36,926 nucleotides of DNA, from the IMG/VR virus record IMGVR_UViG_3300001460_000074, positions 1 through 36,926 of that record, one strand, 5' to 3'. This document shows, one piece after another, positions 24,501 through 32,049 of this stretch. Each line of letters opens with the position of its first letter. Positions within the stretch are counted from its first letter, which is position 1. This DNA comes from a virus. Under the pieces are notes generated by a model, which saw only the letters and a program-made list of their open reading frames with translations, was not told the DNA's origin and did not search any database. The translations under genes were made by a program, and so were the position numbers.

Positions 24501-27500
24501 CCAGTGCTATAATCTCTTACTTGTGGTTTTAAAGTACCTGAATATGTTGCATTTAAACTAGATACTTGTGGAGGGCGTTGTCTATTTCTTTCTAGTAAAT
24601 GTTGTTTTACTACTACCCCAGATGATAAAGTTGATCTAGCCGGAGTATAGTCTTTAATCATCTTAAATAAAGAATTATCAAAGAATTTTATTAACCTTAC
24701 AAAGTCTACTAGGTCATAGCTCGCCATATATTTTTGAAAATACGCGTCTCTTAACGTATCTAAATCAGGGTAACTGCGACCCGATTGAGATATATGCCTA
24801 GGATCTCCTATGTATTCACCTATGTTAAAATACCCCATTTGGGAATTAATATCATCATTAATTTGATTTTGAGGTGAAAATGCTATTTCTAAATAATCTA
24901 TATCAGGAGTATAACTAGAGCTTAAAAATGAAGTTTGTTGTATTGACCTAATTGGTGATAAAGTATTACCTTCTGGTAGTATTGCCTCGTTTATAGTTAT
25001 TTTATCTGTTATTCTATTTTTTATACCACCTATTACTTGATCTTGATGTATTAATTCTCTATTGACTGAGAAATTAGAAGAACTAATATAAAAATCACTG
25101 CCCAAAGAAAATGAAGAAGTCATAAAAGTAGATGACCCTGTTATTTTTGGGTGGACTGATATTGTGCTACCCGTATTTAATAAAGTACCTAAATCTGCTC
25201 TAAAAAATAGCTCATTAGGAGCGGAGTTAATAGTATTTCCTTCAAAAGAGTAAGGATTCATAGTATAATCATAAAACACATCGTTTTTAATTTTACTATT
25301 ATAGTATCTTATTTCTTGATAAGACCCTGAAAATAATTCATAATTTTTTGTTCCAATACCATAATTACTGACTGCGGGGAATACTATTTCAGGAGCACTA
25401 AAATAATAAGAACTATCAAACCCTGTTGAGACTGAAGATCCACTAAATCCTAGTTTTTTATTAATTTGATTAGCTGCAGTTAAAGAAGCTGTATTTGATG
25501 CTTCTACTGTTGTTTGAACAGACCACCAATTTCCATCAAAAAATGGAAAATATAAACTTGAACTAATAGTAGCATTATTAAAATCGGGTATAAATTTTAA
25601 AGTACCATATTTGTTATAAGGAGAGGGTATTGAACCAGAATATGAACCACTAATTAACCCCGATCCTGTATATTCTAATAATACTGCTGATTTTTTGTTT
25701 AGGTGAAAAAGAGATTGAGAAAAATTTGTAGGAATACCATCGGTTTTAAATCTAAATTGTATTGTAGTTGGATTTGAACCCCCAAAATTTGTGTTAGAAC
25801 CAAGTGATGAACTTACAATATATTTTCCATCAGTATCAAACTTGTAATTAAATACCCTTTGTTGTAGATCCCAATCTTGTGAGTTTACTCGATCTTTACC
25901 TCCAAACTCATTTACTCTTAGAATAGTATCTGGTATACCATATATAGAAAGTATTGCTTCTAACCCAGCTATTGTACCTTTTGTTTTAAAAAGATAAGGT
26001 AAGTTATGGTAAAGACGTTTATATAAACGCTTATTAACCCCATCTAATGATATTGGGTCATTCGAACTAGATATTTCAGTATTTACGTACTCAAACCCAG
26101 AAGGTGTTGGTAAACTATTAGTCATTTCCGGAAATGGGAAATAACTTCCTGAGGGTGTGATTCCTAGTAAAGAAGTAAATATATTATTATTGTTAAAATT
26201 ATTAGAATATAATTTAACACCAAAATCTTTAAGTGCTGCTTCTACTAAATCTTTAGAAATACCATAATCTAAACGATTATCAGTTGAAAATTTATTAGTT
26301 ATATCTTTTGTGTGAACCCATACATCATCATAATATTGACCCGCCATATCTACAAATAATTTATATGGATCATTTGCGGGATCATCTCTTAAGTATTCAG
26401 GAATTGTGTTGAATAATCTATTACTATTATTTTCATCATATTCTGATGCCGAAAGAGCTTGTCCCCCATAATAGGCATTTCCAGTGTTTGTACTCCCTAA
26501 CCACGTAAGAACTTCTGTACTTCCTGTAGGGTATAAAATATAAGGTAAAGTTGATGTTTGTTTAGGCCATGTATCTTTTGACCCACTATTATAGTAAAGG
26601 AAGTAGTCATAACCATCAAAATTAGTTATAAGATCCTTAATATCTCTTTCATATACAGCTTTACTTGAACTATAGGCCGCTGTTTTAGTAGTATCACTTT
26701 GAATTTGACTTGAAAGTGCTTTGATTTGATTAGTGAAATATTCTATTCTTCCCGCTTTATAAGCAAAATTTTCTAAACGTGTTTGAGCTGAGCTAAATTG
26801 TACATATTCACTATATTTTTCATAATTAACATTAATTTGAATATCATTTTCATTTAATATACTTTGTATTTGATTAAATGAACTTGTTGAATTTGTATTT
26901 AGTAAAGTATTATAAGTTTCAAATTGACCTGATGCCCCTACTTGGTTTGTAATATCTAAGTTAAGATTTGGACCTTGTATGAAATTTTGAAATGTTTGTT
27001 CTTCTATTGTAAATGGAAAAGTTACTTTAAAAGCTAAAGAATCAGATAATTTTTCTACTACCCATAATTCATCCTTTACATCAAAGTTAGAAGGAAGGGG
27101 TTCATATAATTTAATTAATATTAAGGGATCATTTAATGTAGTTGTATCTAACTTAATATTATTAGCTATAACTTGTTCATTACTTCCAAAATTTAAAAGA
27201 AAATCAACAAAATAATCTGAATTTTTTCTATAGTTTTCAAAATTATTTGTAGAAGATATTATATCTTCATTTGCAATAACATTACTATCTAATTTTAATT
27301 CTGTTCTATCTCCAGATATTTCTTTTATAAAATACTTATTTTGAATATCCGAGTTTAGTTTTTTTCTATAAAAATTATAATTAATAATCCATGCACCTTC
27401 ATTAAATCCTAAATAATCTAAATCATCAGATGGATTTACATATACATCACCCTTTAAAATTGAAAAATTATCTAATGGAATTGGATTATCATCAGGGTAA

Positions 27501-27670
27501 ACTAAATTTTCATTAGAATCATATATATAGTATTCTATATAATCACCAGAACTAGACCAATTAGTATCTAATTCAGAATTTAAAATTAGATTATTATCTG
27601 CAGAAGAATAATTTTGAATTTCAAAACTATTGGGTTCTAAATTTTGTATTAAAATATCGTTTTCTTCCAT
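18575..27670 (-). CDS. Giant 3031-residue tail/baseplate protein
   Basis: One uninterrupted 3031-residue frame. Residues about 545-592 (KRLYKRLYHNLPYLFKTKG, then GLEAILSIYGIP) resemble the segment of gpI-like and wedge-type baseplate proteins where a K-G-T turn precedes a helix. Residues about 603-790 look like a concanavalin/LamG-type lectin sandwich, ending with LFSGSYQEIRYYNSKI. Residues about 973-1027 (LVDFVRLIKFFDNSLFKMIK, then TPARSTLSSGVVVKQHLLERN) recur in large tail proteins of Bacteroidota phages, as I recall. About 1800 mostly beta residues follow. Residues about 2907-2983 carry the Gly-rich GSGATGNITYIEITRAGNGY strand module common in phage tails. It lies where T4 has gp7/gp8, downstream of gp6, so a wedge that also carries peripheral domains is the likeliest reading. 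Exact homology is uncertain. Confidence 0.7.
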   Translation of the reverse strand: MEENDILIQNLEPNSFEIQNYSSADNNLILNSELDTNWSSSGDYIEYYIYDSNENLVYPDDNPIPLDNFSILKGDVYVNPSDDLDYLGFNEGAWIINYNFYRKKLNSDIQNKYFIKEISGDRTELKLDSNVIANEDIISSTNNFENYRKNSDYFVDFLLNFGSNEQVIANNIKLDTTTLNDPLILIKLYEPLPSNFDVKDELWVVEKLSDSLAFKVTFPFTIEEQTFQNFIQGPNLNLDITNQVGASGQFETYNTLLNTNSTSSFNQIQSILNENDIQINVNYEKYSEYVQFSSAQTRLENFAYKAGRIEYFTNQIKALSSQIQSDTTKTAAYSSSKAVYERDIKDLITNFDGYDYFLYYNSGSKDTWPKQTSTLPYILYPTGSTEVLTWLGSTNTGNAYYGGQALSASEYDENNSNRLFNTIPEYLRDDPANDPYKLFVDMAGQYYDDVWVHTKDITNKFSTDNRLDYGISKDLVEAALKDFGVKLYSNNFNNNNIFTSLLGITPSGSYFPFPEMTNSLPTPSGFEYVNTEISSSNDPISLDGVNKRLYKRLYHNLPYLFKTKGTIAGLEAILSIYGIPDTILRVNEFGGKDRVNSQDWDLQQRVFNYKFDTDGKYIVSSSLGSNTNFGGSNPTTIQFRFKTDGIPTNFSQSLFHLNKKSAVLLEYTGSGLISGSYSGSIPSPYNKYGTLKFIPDFNNATISSSLYFPFFDGNWWSVQTTVEASNTASLTAANQINKKLGFSGSSVSTGFDSSYYFSAPEIVFPAVSNYGIGTKNYELFSGSYQEIRYYNSKIKNDVFYDYTMNPYSFEGNTINSAPNELFFRADLGTLLNTGSTISVHPKITGSSTFMTSSFSLGSDFYISSSNFSVNRELIHQDQVIGGIKNRITDKITINEAILPEGNTLSPIRSIQQTSFLSSSYTPDIDYLEIAFSPQNQINDDINSQMGYFNIGEYIGDPRHISQSGRSYPDLDTLRDAYFQKYMASYDLVDFVRLIKFFDNSLFKMIKDYTPARSTLSSGVVVKQHLLERNRQRPPQVSSLNATYSGTLKPQVRDYSTGSGDTGAYEFYGGSSIYRFSGGTGGSLEAFNGLQTSPSASAYGLTNRFGLTQSFLEQKEGKLGQSVELIWNQDEFYNGEFSGSNITVVTQSISPGCIPYHKIPDDPVRYYPLFFSDSQDDFFFGTTTLEFWQDNRNEPLPGYAWLFVDRNPNTGQDEVVKIKLAEKDYDGNEVRDYLIGVEFIQFIFPEGFKKYFIEGTIINSNSALLNVDTTKGDYLFVSSSNGGTENWSLKVSGNVSSSNNPNLPGFNVNSQNYFHAQSNQQLQTIRFYNDVYQDALGFFDTGSIDYLTTSLGNNEVAYDWGVYTIPRTSNVPWVISASIAYSASGGGLISTPILTKGIYHSGSSQTSELSKSNYPLQPGFQNTASIILPPTSIGLDPSFFNNNISNAAFGDELHPFRIPYIFTTDTNFDTNGSAFIGNVAFNNVNISDATQIYISLTDTAVGAVDWVPFNNANSITVFNPNTDNNRITVSNATTVNPSNGLPYFIGSGGAWVIKEFAAGQAELFGAGFAENDPITAIPNTISDASGHSRIFQAGTASFNFNFDEFNIGGSIPIPEPSLFDVFAQQGNTDDTPTGWSNSNFQPTTSTSYTTFDIENGVGVITIPIKDLLTDIQDQASSAVLSTVSVFFNYQVGSDAHIPGFPPPDNPNIFANGQNNQVLLAYQIVDHGDPITQNAGQVVSRRINGTLSNFNTSAGTQNVFKQTVDFSLGDIITNPANLSGDGKDLKIMMVFRGFDQVFNYWITNYSSRIGFSEQIGVDEEANTNADYTAQGNAGVTEEDGTSYSGTSTFQNITFALTTATQGAANNVSKLEYGGVKNSLAIHGNVQQRLWITGSNHTPRQLITSSLFLNDVDISPGSTVTFPDSPIIVPKRTNQYTELRYGITGSGVDTATFEYTDAGTNTIFTKTLTSEQKMVVSVRSGGTIPTQTSGGGSIGVNLNKTNVLYPTINTTGSMYFIETFISGCRYPNEAAVSPGGVTQAVPTTYLLPAFNTANPSLQITNSIASGESGYRFTGSLHIYKGNADNKSNIGNPIMTRDFIVPNSESIQNIELSGSFVSNFKYNDTFRIAIGASKNVGSYLDITEYTMSIFPSESKFASIVDDPTEYGYALYGTSEVYGGSTAVLNPGYGIYSVPILTELIVPNFYAGNVLPFALALDCQPLINNFNLQRQNTYLMDVDYNNSFGVFKPVNLQQIISGSAQRATVPDSNYTQHTWTDIRYQGSKAQSEFLNVWSPSDFGTYGQLPVIELRNAYFGYFSSFKDPYPLRNDVTRMNLSYLIDDQGNALPPSLQGVAADIVEKIFPIAKTTRLSIDIEAAEQVLEEINQEHSILTVGSYPVPILYSQTSSRGYSNQIAFSGSGRLSLYDNPGTGFTDYSFLVEGTSSGTNDSGRNISLYLNPSANYQTSSYASRSYIGGEQAPNGNTIPEGAVTFMSESYVAAGQDTSQMQYLDLQFSLPTTYISSADYFRKGNWKRKTKRKEYTEFKTALSLEYYYLNSAGTGYNSKNIPFIATDVQLRVWKGATPFDAGSVVDKVVFIKSQSSNTRGTGRWNKKSTSSRNRKQSSGIGLDRNNQLNMHVNEDALYAVLDQRGLGRDGITGLEWVFVANSGENTYQKDSYLRWKITGNMMPGNDGTNTINPATFPGPKYATKFTMIGSKSHLLATENTASAPFWVFANDLPSAAIPTTDTSSRYIYMTSNLINEAFGDTWKQGELPYIPGPYEGFPGNMEPNSTKIGPTYANFNIQEQDEIRFSNNENYSYQIVKVWAPQENIMGDDIGRIKLELDASLPQSSSLNKDFFLLRRNVASANSVILDLEYPYDLATISASYVESQERTGKLLRTKDALLGSIQQQPSAAPTGSYTNVTLTSIGGNGSGAQATIIVSGSGATGNITYIEITRAGNGYTINELLSIDGIGGGNGRIQLTALDIGQKSVLVQDNVPAEFSAAGIMFPEFPSNRIENSASIIINDLISKGIINN

Positions 27671-27678
27671 ATACTATT

Positions 27679-28203
27679 TTAAAAATATCCTACTCCTGAT
27701 GTGTTTGTACTATTATCTCGTGCTGCAAAAGCTTCCTCGCTTGCTTTTTTAGCTTCTTCTTGTGCTGTTACTAATGAAGCATTATTAGCGTTTATATCAG
27801 CCCCTAAACCATTTATTTGGTTCTTTAATGCTGATGTGTCAATATTTAAGGCTGTTCCCGTTTCCAATTCAATATTTTTAATTTGTAATTCTAAAATATC
27901 TGTCCTTAATCTAGCTATTTCTTCTCTTAAAGCTTCTAATTCATCTAAATTTTCATCAAAATTTATATATTCTCCACTTTGGATTACTAAATACCTATGA
28001 GAATTAGTTTCACCCTCCGCTGGTATTTCATAAAATAATTCATTATAATATTGAAAAAATTCTTCAACACTAGTTTCATCTTGAACCTGTTCCGCTATAG
28101 ATTTAACCCCAAATTCAGTAAACCTGGTGTCAATGGTTTTAATATATTCTGTTTTATTAAAAACATCTTTTCTTAAATCTATTCTTTTATTATCTTCAGC
28201 CAT
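27679..28203 (-). CDS. Baseplate-associated coiled-coil protein
   Basis: A 174-residue protein. The first 80 residues (RIDLRKDVFNKTEYIKTID, EEFFQYYNELFYEIPAEGET) resemble a small conserved domain in baseplate operons of T4-like marine phages. Residues about 85-165 form a long coiled coil (LEALREEIARLRTDILELQI, later AQEEAKKASEEAFAARD). The protein ends with Gly-Val-Gly-Tyr-Phe. It lies between the DNRLRE-like protein (1-base overlap, TAATG) and the 3031-residue protein (8 bases), which suggests a complex with that giant. A trimeric connector is plausible. I do not know a named function. Confidence 0.6.
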   Translation of the reverse strand: MAEDNKRIDLRKDVFNKTEYIKTIDTRFTEFGVKSIAEQVQDETSVEEFFQYYNELFYEIPAEGETNSHRYLVIQSGEYINFDENLDELEALREEIARLRTDILELQIKNIELETGTALNIDTSALKNQINGLGADINANNASLVTAQEEAKKASEEAFAARDNSTNTSGVGYF

Positions 28204-29357
28204 TACCCATTAATTACTTTAAAGTAATAATCTTCATCCTTAACTATTACACTACTACTAATTGTAGTTTTTATTAATACCTTATAATATCTTTCGGGTT
28301 GTAAACCATTCATGTAAATATCAAAATAATTACTATTATTATCACAACTAATTTTTGTAAAATCTGTGTCAAAATCTATTACAAACTCATTAGTATCTAA
28401 ATCTTTTATAGCATAATATGAATCTTGGGGTAAAGCAAAATTAGTAGTGTATATAGATGCTGTTTGGAATGTACGAACTGGGAATTCAGGACGCACGTTT
28501 AATCTAAATCTATTTATACTATTTGCTCTAAATACTCCAGGATTTGAATCTAACCCTATAAATAAATCAGTTGTTGATATTTCAGTTAAAGTTGTATTAT
28601 AACTAACATCATCCCACTTTAAATTTAAAGTTGGGGGATAAATAGTATTAGTATCAACTGAATAAAATTTCATTATAGGTTGTACTGATCTATTTGCTGT
28701 AAATTCTAAATTGTCGGACCACTTTAAAATAAGTCCTTCATTTTTTACAGATACATACCCATCATCTAAATTTTTAGAAGATGAATACCATAAACTAATC
28801 TGATCCGTAATATTAATATTTAAATCTTTTGTTGATCTTTGAGAAAAAGATTGTGATTTTTCTACAGATATAATATTAGGATTATCTGACCCAGTATACC
28901 ATGTTCCACCTCCTCTTTGAGTTATATCAGGATATGAACTTGTAACAAATGTTCTTGTAGTATCAACATCCCATACACCAGAACCTGAGTTTTGGGTAAA
29001 ATCCCAACTAACCCCATTCATAGTTTGTGGTGAATCTAAATATCGTCCTGTTCCATTAACCCATGAACCTGTTAATGGGTAACAATATATGGTAGAAGTT
29101 TGAGTAACTCCTTCTGCTACTGATATAAATGTTTGTAAGCTAGAAGACCAATTTGAATTTAGTATTTTAGTATCGAAAACTTTGTCTATTTCCGTTTGAT
29201 CAAATTGAATTAAACTTCTAGCTACTCTTGGGCTAGGAGTTAATCTAATAGGAAATTCACTATTTACTTCTAATAATTCATCTAACCCCGTATTCATAAC
29301 TGGGTAGCCAGAATATATAGTTGCATCTTTAATTGGGAATAATTTATATACTGCCAT
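28203..29357 (-). CDS. Structural protein with DNRLRE-like domain
   Basis: A 384-residue protein. The start, VYKLFPIKDATIYSGYPVMN, then GLDELLEVN and RSLIQFDQTEI at 47-57, fits the DNRLRE-type beta sandwich, in which a D-A/T-x-I opening is followed by a Leu-rich strand and RSLIxFD. Many Trp and Tyr residues (SWVNGTGRYLDSPQTMNGVSW at about 92-112 falls in this section) suggest a carbohydrate- or protein-binding beta fold. The C-terminal 130 residues form a second beta domain (FPVRTFQTASIYTTNFALPQ). It follows gp6 by 2 bases, so it is probably built into the baseplate. T4 has no obvious equivalent in this place. Confidence 0.6.
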   Translation of the reverse strand: MAVYKLFPIKDATIYSGYPVMNTGLDELLEVNSEFPIRLTPSPRVARSLIQFDQTEIDKVFDTKILNSNWSSSLQTFISVAEGVTQTSTIYCYPLTGSWVNGTGRYLDSPQTMNGVSWDFTQNSGSGVWDVDTTRTFVTSSYPDITQRGGGTWYTGSDNPNIISVEKSQSFSQRSTKDLNINITDQISLWYSSSKNLDDGYVSVKNEGLILKWSDNLEFTANRSVQPIMKFYSVDTNTIYPPTLNLKWDDVSYNTTLTEISTTDLFIGLDSNPGVFRANSINRFRLNVRPEFPVRTFQTASIYTTNFALPQDSYYAIKDLDTNEFVIDFDTDFTKISCDNNSNYFDIYMNGLQPERYYKVLIKTTISSSVIVKDEDYYFKVING

Positions 29358-29359
29358 AA

Positions 29360-31213
29360 TTATAAGTTTACTACTCTTCCTTTTATATCCTGATTAGGGA
29401 ATTTTATTTCAAAAATCATAGGATCTAAAGATGGGTAGATTATTTGGTTTTGGGTAGCGCCCGCTATATCATAAGCATATTGAGAATATCCTAGATTTTC
29501 TCCTACTTTATTTACTATTTTTACATTTTTTACGGATTGTACTCCATCTATATTATCTAATAAAACTTGAATGTCCCTTAACATTATTGGTTGATTTATT
29601 TGAAATCTATCTATTTTAAAGAACTGTTTTAAAGAAAATATACAATTTTCTAATACTACATTATTATTTACATCTGGTCTAGAGACTATTTCAAATTCAC
29701 ACCCAATATTAATAATAAATCCATCTTTGATATTAATATTATCACCAATTGTTTTATAATTATTTATGTAAGTTTTTATATTTTGTTTTAAAGTATTACT
29801 TGACTTAGTAAGTTTACGTCTTTCATCATAAGCAAGGATATATAAATCTAATATAGAATTATCTAAATTGGTTGCAGATGGTTTTATAATATATGCTTTT
29901 GATATGTCACCGAACTTTCCAGGCATACTTAAAGCTCTAATTAGATAATCATCAGCCGTTACTGCTCTTAATTGAGTATTAGATTGTGCTAAAGTATTTT
30001 GTCTTATTTCAGCTGTTGTGTCTCCATTACTTCCACCAGTTGCTGCATTTTGGTTGTTAGATGCTATTGAATTAAAAATATAATTTGCAGTATTAGTATT
30101 TAGGTTATTTTTAAGAAATCTAATACCCGGGGTTGATGGGGTTGTTAATGTGTTTGCCTCAACATTAGACCCAATACCACCTCCTGCTAAGTATCTTACA
30201 GTTAAATCAGTATTACTTGGAGCAACTCCATAAGTATTTGTAAATATAAAATTAGTAGGTGAATAAGCAGTTGTTAATTTATCCTTTTTAAAAGGTAATC
30301 CTAAACCTACATTATCTGGGTTTGGAATAATATCTTCTGTTGTATCTTCTGGGTTACCTGAGCCAAATTGGATTTGTAATGTAGTTTGGTTTAAGTACCT
30401 AGTAATAAACCTATATTGTGTTTTTAATGTATTTAAAATATAAGGTACTTGTCCTACATTTTGATAATTATTAGGATCATTTACATTAGTATTTTTAGTT
30501 TCAAGAAAAACTAGTTCTTGGGCTAAATAATCTACTTCATAATATTTATTTCCTTCTGAATCTGTTATATCTATTATTTCTGCTATAGTTTCACTATCAA
30601 TTTCTATTGTAGGAAATTCTTCGTATTCCCCTATACTAAATGTCTTTGTAAATATATTCCCAGACAGAGCGTTTCTTTGTTTTCTTAATAAATAATATTG
30701 AGGCTCACCTCCAGATACTTGTGCTATAGTAATTGAAGTGGGGTCTTGTGACCCTGAGACTGTAAAATCTACTGGGTCTTCAATAATAAAGTTAGCTCCT
30801 CTTCTTGAAGATACTGTTGTATTTTGGGGTATATATAAAGCATAGTCATAATCTGGGAGGGCTTGACCATTAACAATTTTAGCAGGTAGTTGTTGATAGA
30901 AATCTATAGTAGTACTAGCTAGTCCTGTAATTTTAGGTTTATAACCAAACATATAAGCCATTTCAAATAGGTTGTTACTTTGCCTAGTGTATTGTAGATA
31001 TGTTTCCTGTACTTGATTATCTAAATAAAAAGAAAGAACATCTCCTGCGTATGCAATTTGTTCCATAAACATCATACCCGGGGATGTTGAGGAAAAATCA
31101 GTATAAGTGTTTGGGAAGTATGATTTAGAATAATTTATTAATCTATTTCTAATTTCATTAAAATCCCTATTTAAATAACTTATATTTCTTCTTATTATAT
31201 TTGTATTTGCCAT
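29360..31213 (-). CDS. 6: Baseplate wedge protein, gp6-like
   Basis: A 617-residue protein, close to T4 gp6 (660). The N-terminus is diagnostic of the gp6/gpJ family: ISYLNRDFNEIRNRLINYSK at 11-30, then a segment of the SSxSPGMMFMEQIAYAGD type at 41-58 and SFYLDNQVQETYL at 61-73. A later Q-L-R-A-V-T-x-D-D-Y-L-x-R-A segment near 414-428 matches the conserved middle of baseplate J-like proteins. Six wedges containing gp6 form the ring of the contractile-tail baseplate. The start overlaps the gp25 stop by one base (TAATG), the usual gp25-gp6 arrangement. Confidence 0.9.
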   Translation of the reverse strand: MANTNIIRRNISYLNRDFNEIRNRLINYSKSYFPNTYTDFSSTSPGMMFMEQIAYAGDVLSFYLDNQVQETYLQYTRQSNNLFEMAYMFGYKPKITGLASTTIDFYQQLPAKIVNGQALPDYDYALYIPQNTTVSSRRGANFIIEDPVDFTVSGSQDPTSITIAQVSGGEPQYYLLRKQRNALSGNIFTKTFSIGEYEEFPTIEIDSETIAEIIDITDSEGNKYYEVDYLAQELVFLETKNTNVNDPNNYQNVGQVPYILNTLKTQYRFITRYLNQTTLQIQFGSGNPEDTTEDIIPNPDNVGLGLPFKKDKLTTAYSPTNFIFTNTYGVAPSNTDLTVRYLAGGGIGSNVEANTLTTPSTPGIRFLKNNLNTNTANYIFNSIASNNQNAATGGSNGDTTAEIRQNTLAQSNTQLRAVTADDYLIRALSMPGKFGDISKAYIIKPSATNLDNSILDLYILAYDERRKLTKSSNTLKQNIKTYINNYKTIGDNINIKDGFIINIGCEFEIVSRPDVNNNVVLENCIFSLKQFFKIDRFQINQPIMLRDIQVLLDNIDGVQSVKNVKIVNKVGENLGYSQYAYDIAGATQNQIIYPSLDPMIFEIKFPNQDIKGRVVNL

Positions 31214-31620
31214 TAGTTAAAATTTAATACCAATTCATCGTTTATATTTGTATTGGGTATACTATAATTTATTTTTACTATAATAGTATTGTTATCTTCT
31301 TGACGTAATATATCTATAGATTGTAAAGTTATATTACTAAAATTTTGGTTAATTTTTAGCTGGATATCATTTTTAATAAAGTCTAGATTATTATTTTCTA
31401 TTTGGCTAAATATAAATCTTCTTAAACCCCCACCAAAAGTAGGATTTTCAAATCTTTCACCTGGGTTTGTTAATAAATAATTAACTAGGTTATTTTTAAT
31501 AGCGTCTTTAGTTTGATAATTTGGGGTAAATACCGACTCTCCATTAAATGGTAAATTAACCCCAATAGCTCGACTAGGGTCTAAATCATTAGGATATATT
31601 TGTCTAGCATCTATAGCCAT
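31213..31620 (-). CDS. 25: Baseplate wedge subunit, gp25-like
   Basis: A 135-residue protein, almost the length of T4 gp25 (132). LLTNPGERFENPTFGGGLRR at residues 49-68 contains the highly conserved P-G-E-R-x-x-x-P-x-F-G-x-x-L core of the gp25/GPW family, related to type VI secretion TssE. It joins gp6 and gp53-type proteins in the wedge and initiates sheath assembly in T4. The helical segment around residues 80-95 and the C-terminal beta strands are also as expected. It sits directly upstream of gp6, as in other contractile-tail phages, and 2 bases after the 132-residue gene. Confidence 0.94.
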   Translation of the reverse strand: MAIDARQIYPNDLDPSRAIGVNLPFNGESVFTPNYQTKDAIKNNLVNYLLTNPGERFENPTFGGGLRRFIFSQIENNNLDFIKNDIQLKINQNFSNITLQSIDILRQEDNNTIIVKINYSIPNTNINDELVLNFN

Positions 31621-31622
31621 AA

Positions 31623-32021
31623 TTATGCTTTATTATTCATTAAACTCATAATCTGATCCATTGATACATTCCCTTCAGGTAAACTACCGTTTGGACTTGT
31701 TGTATCCGTATTACCATTTACTTGTAATGGCATACTATTAGTATTTGCACTTATAGTACCATTAGCATTAGGCATCATAGATCCTAATACATTTTGTATA
31801 TTTTCCCTCATTGCCATTCTATCATCTTCAGGCATAGAAGTTTGCATTACTGGATTCATTGGACCAGGTGTTCCTGTTATTGGTGTAGGGGAAGCTGTTC
31901 TAGTTTCGATAACGGTTTGTTTAGGACTACGTACAGCTTCCATAAGGATGTCTTTCATCTCCTCTTGTATAGCCTCTTTTACGGCTTCTTTTACAATAGT
32001 TTTTAATTGACTTAATTTCAT
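31623..32021 (-). CDS. Small hypothetical protein with helix and disordered tail
   Basis: A 132-residue protein. Residues 1-31 form a charged amphipathic helix (MKLSQLKTIVKEAVKEAIQE, then EMKDILMEAVR). The rest is low-complexity, rich in Pro, Thr, Ser, Asn, Gly and Met, with no hydrophobic core, ending with a short helix (DQIMSLMNN). Similar helix-plus-disordered proteins occur in T4-like marine phage structural operons, again without function. It lies between the 527-residue protein and gp25, with a promoter-like element 14 bases before its start, so it opens a transcript that continues into gp25 and gp6. It could be an assembly chaperone or a capsid- or tail-bound linker; nothing decides this. 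Confidence 0.6.
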   Translation of the reverse strand: MKLSQLKTIVKEAVKEAIQEEMKDILMEAVRSPKQTVIETRTASPTPITGTPGPMNPVMQTSMPEDDRMAMRENIQNVLGSMMPNANGTISANTNSMPLQVNGNTDTTSPNGSLPEGNVSMDQIMSLMNNKA

Positions 32022-32035
32022 GTCTTATTGATTTA

Positions 32036-32045
32036 TTATAAATAT
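32036..32045 (-). promoter_or_regulatory. Candidate late promoter element (ATATTTATAA)
   Basis: The minus strand reads TTTAATATTTATAATAAATC, with the core ending 14 bases before the 132-residue gene that leads into gp25 and gp6. The flanks match the copies at 15748 and 12978 beyond the core. Confidence 0.5.
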
Positions 32046-32049
32046 TAAA

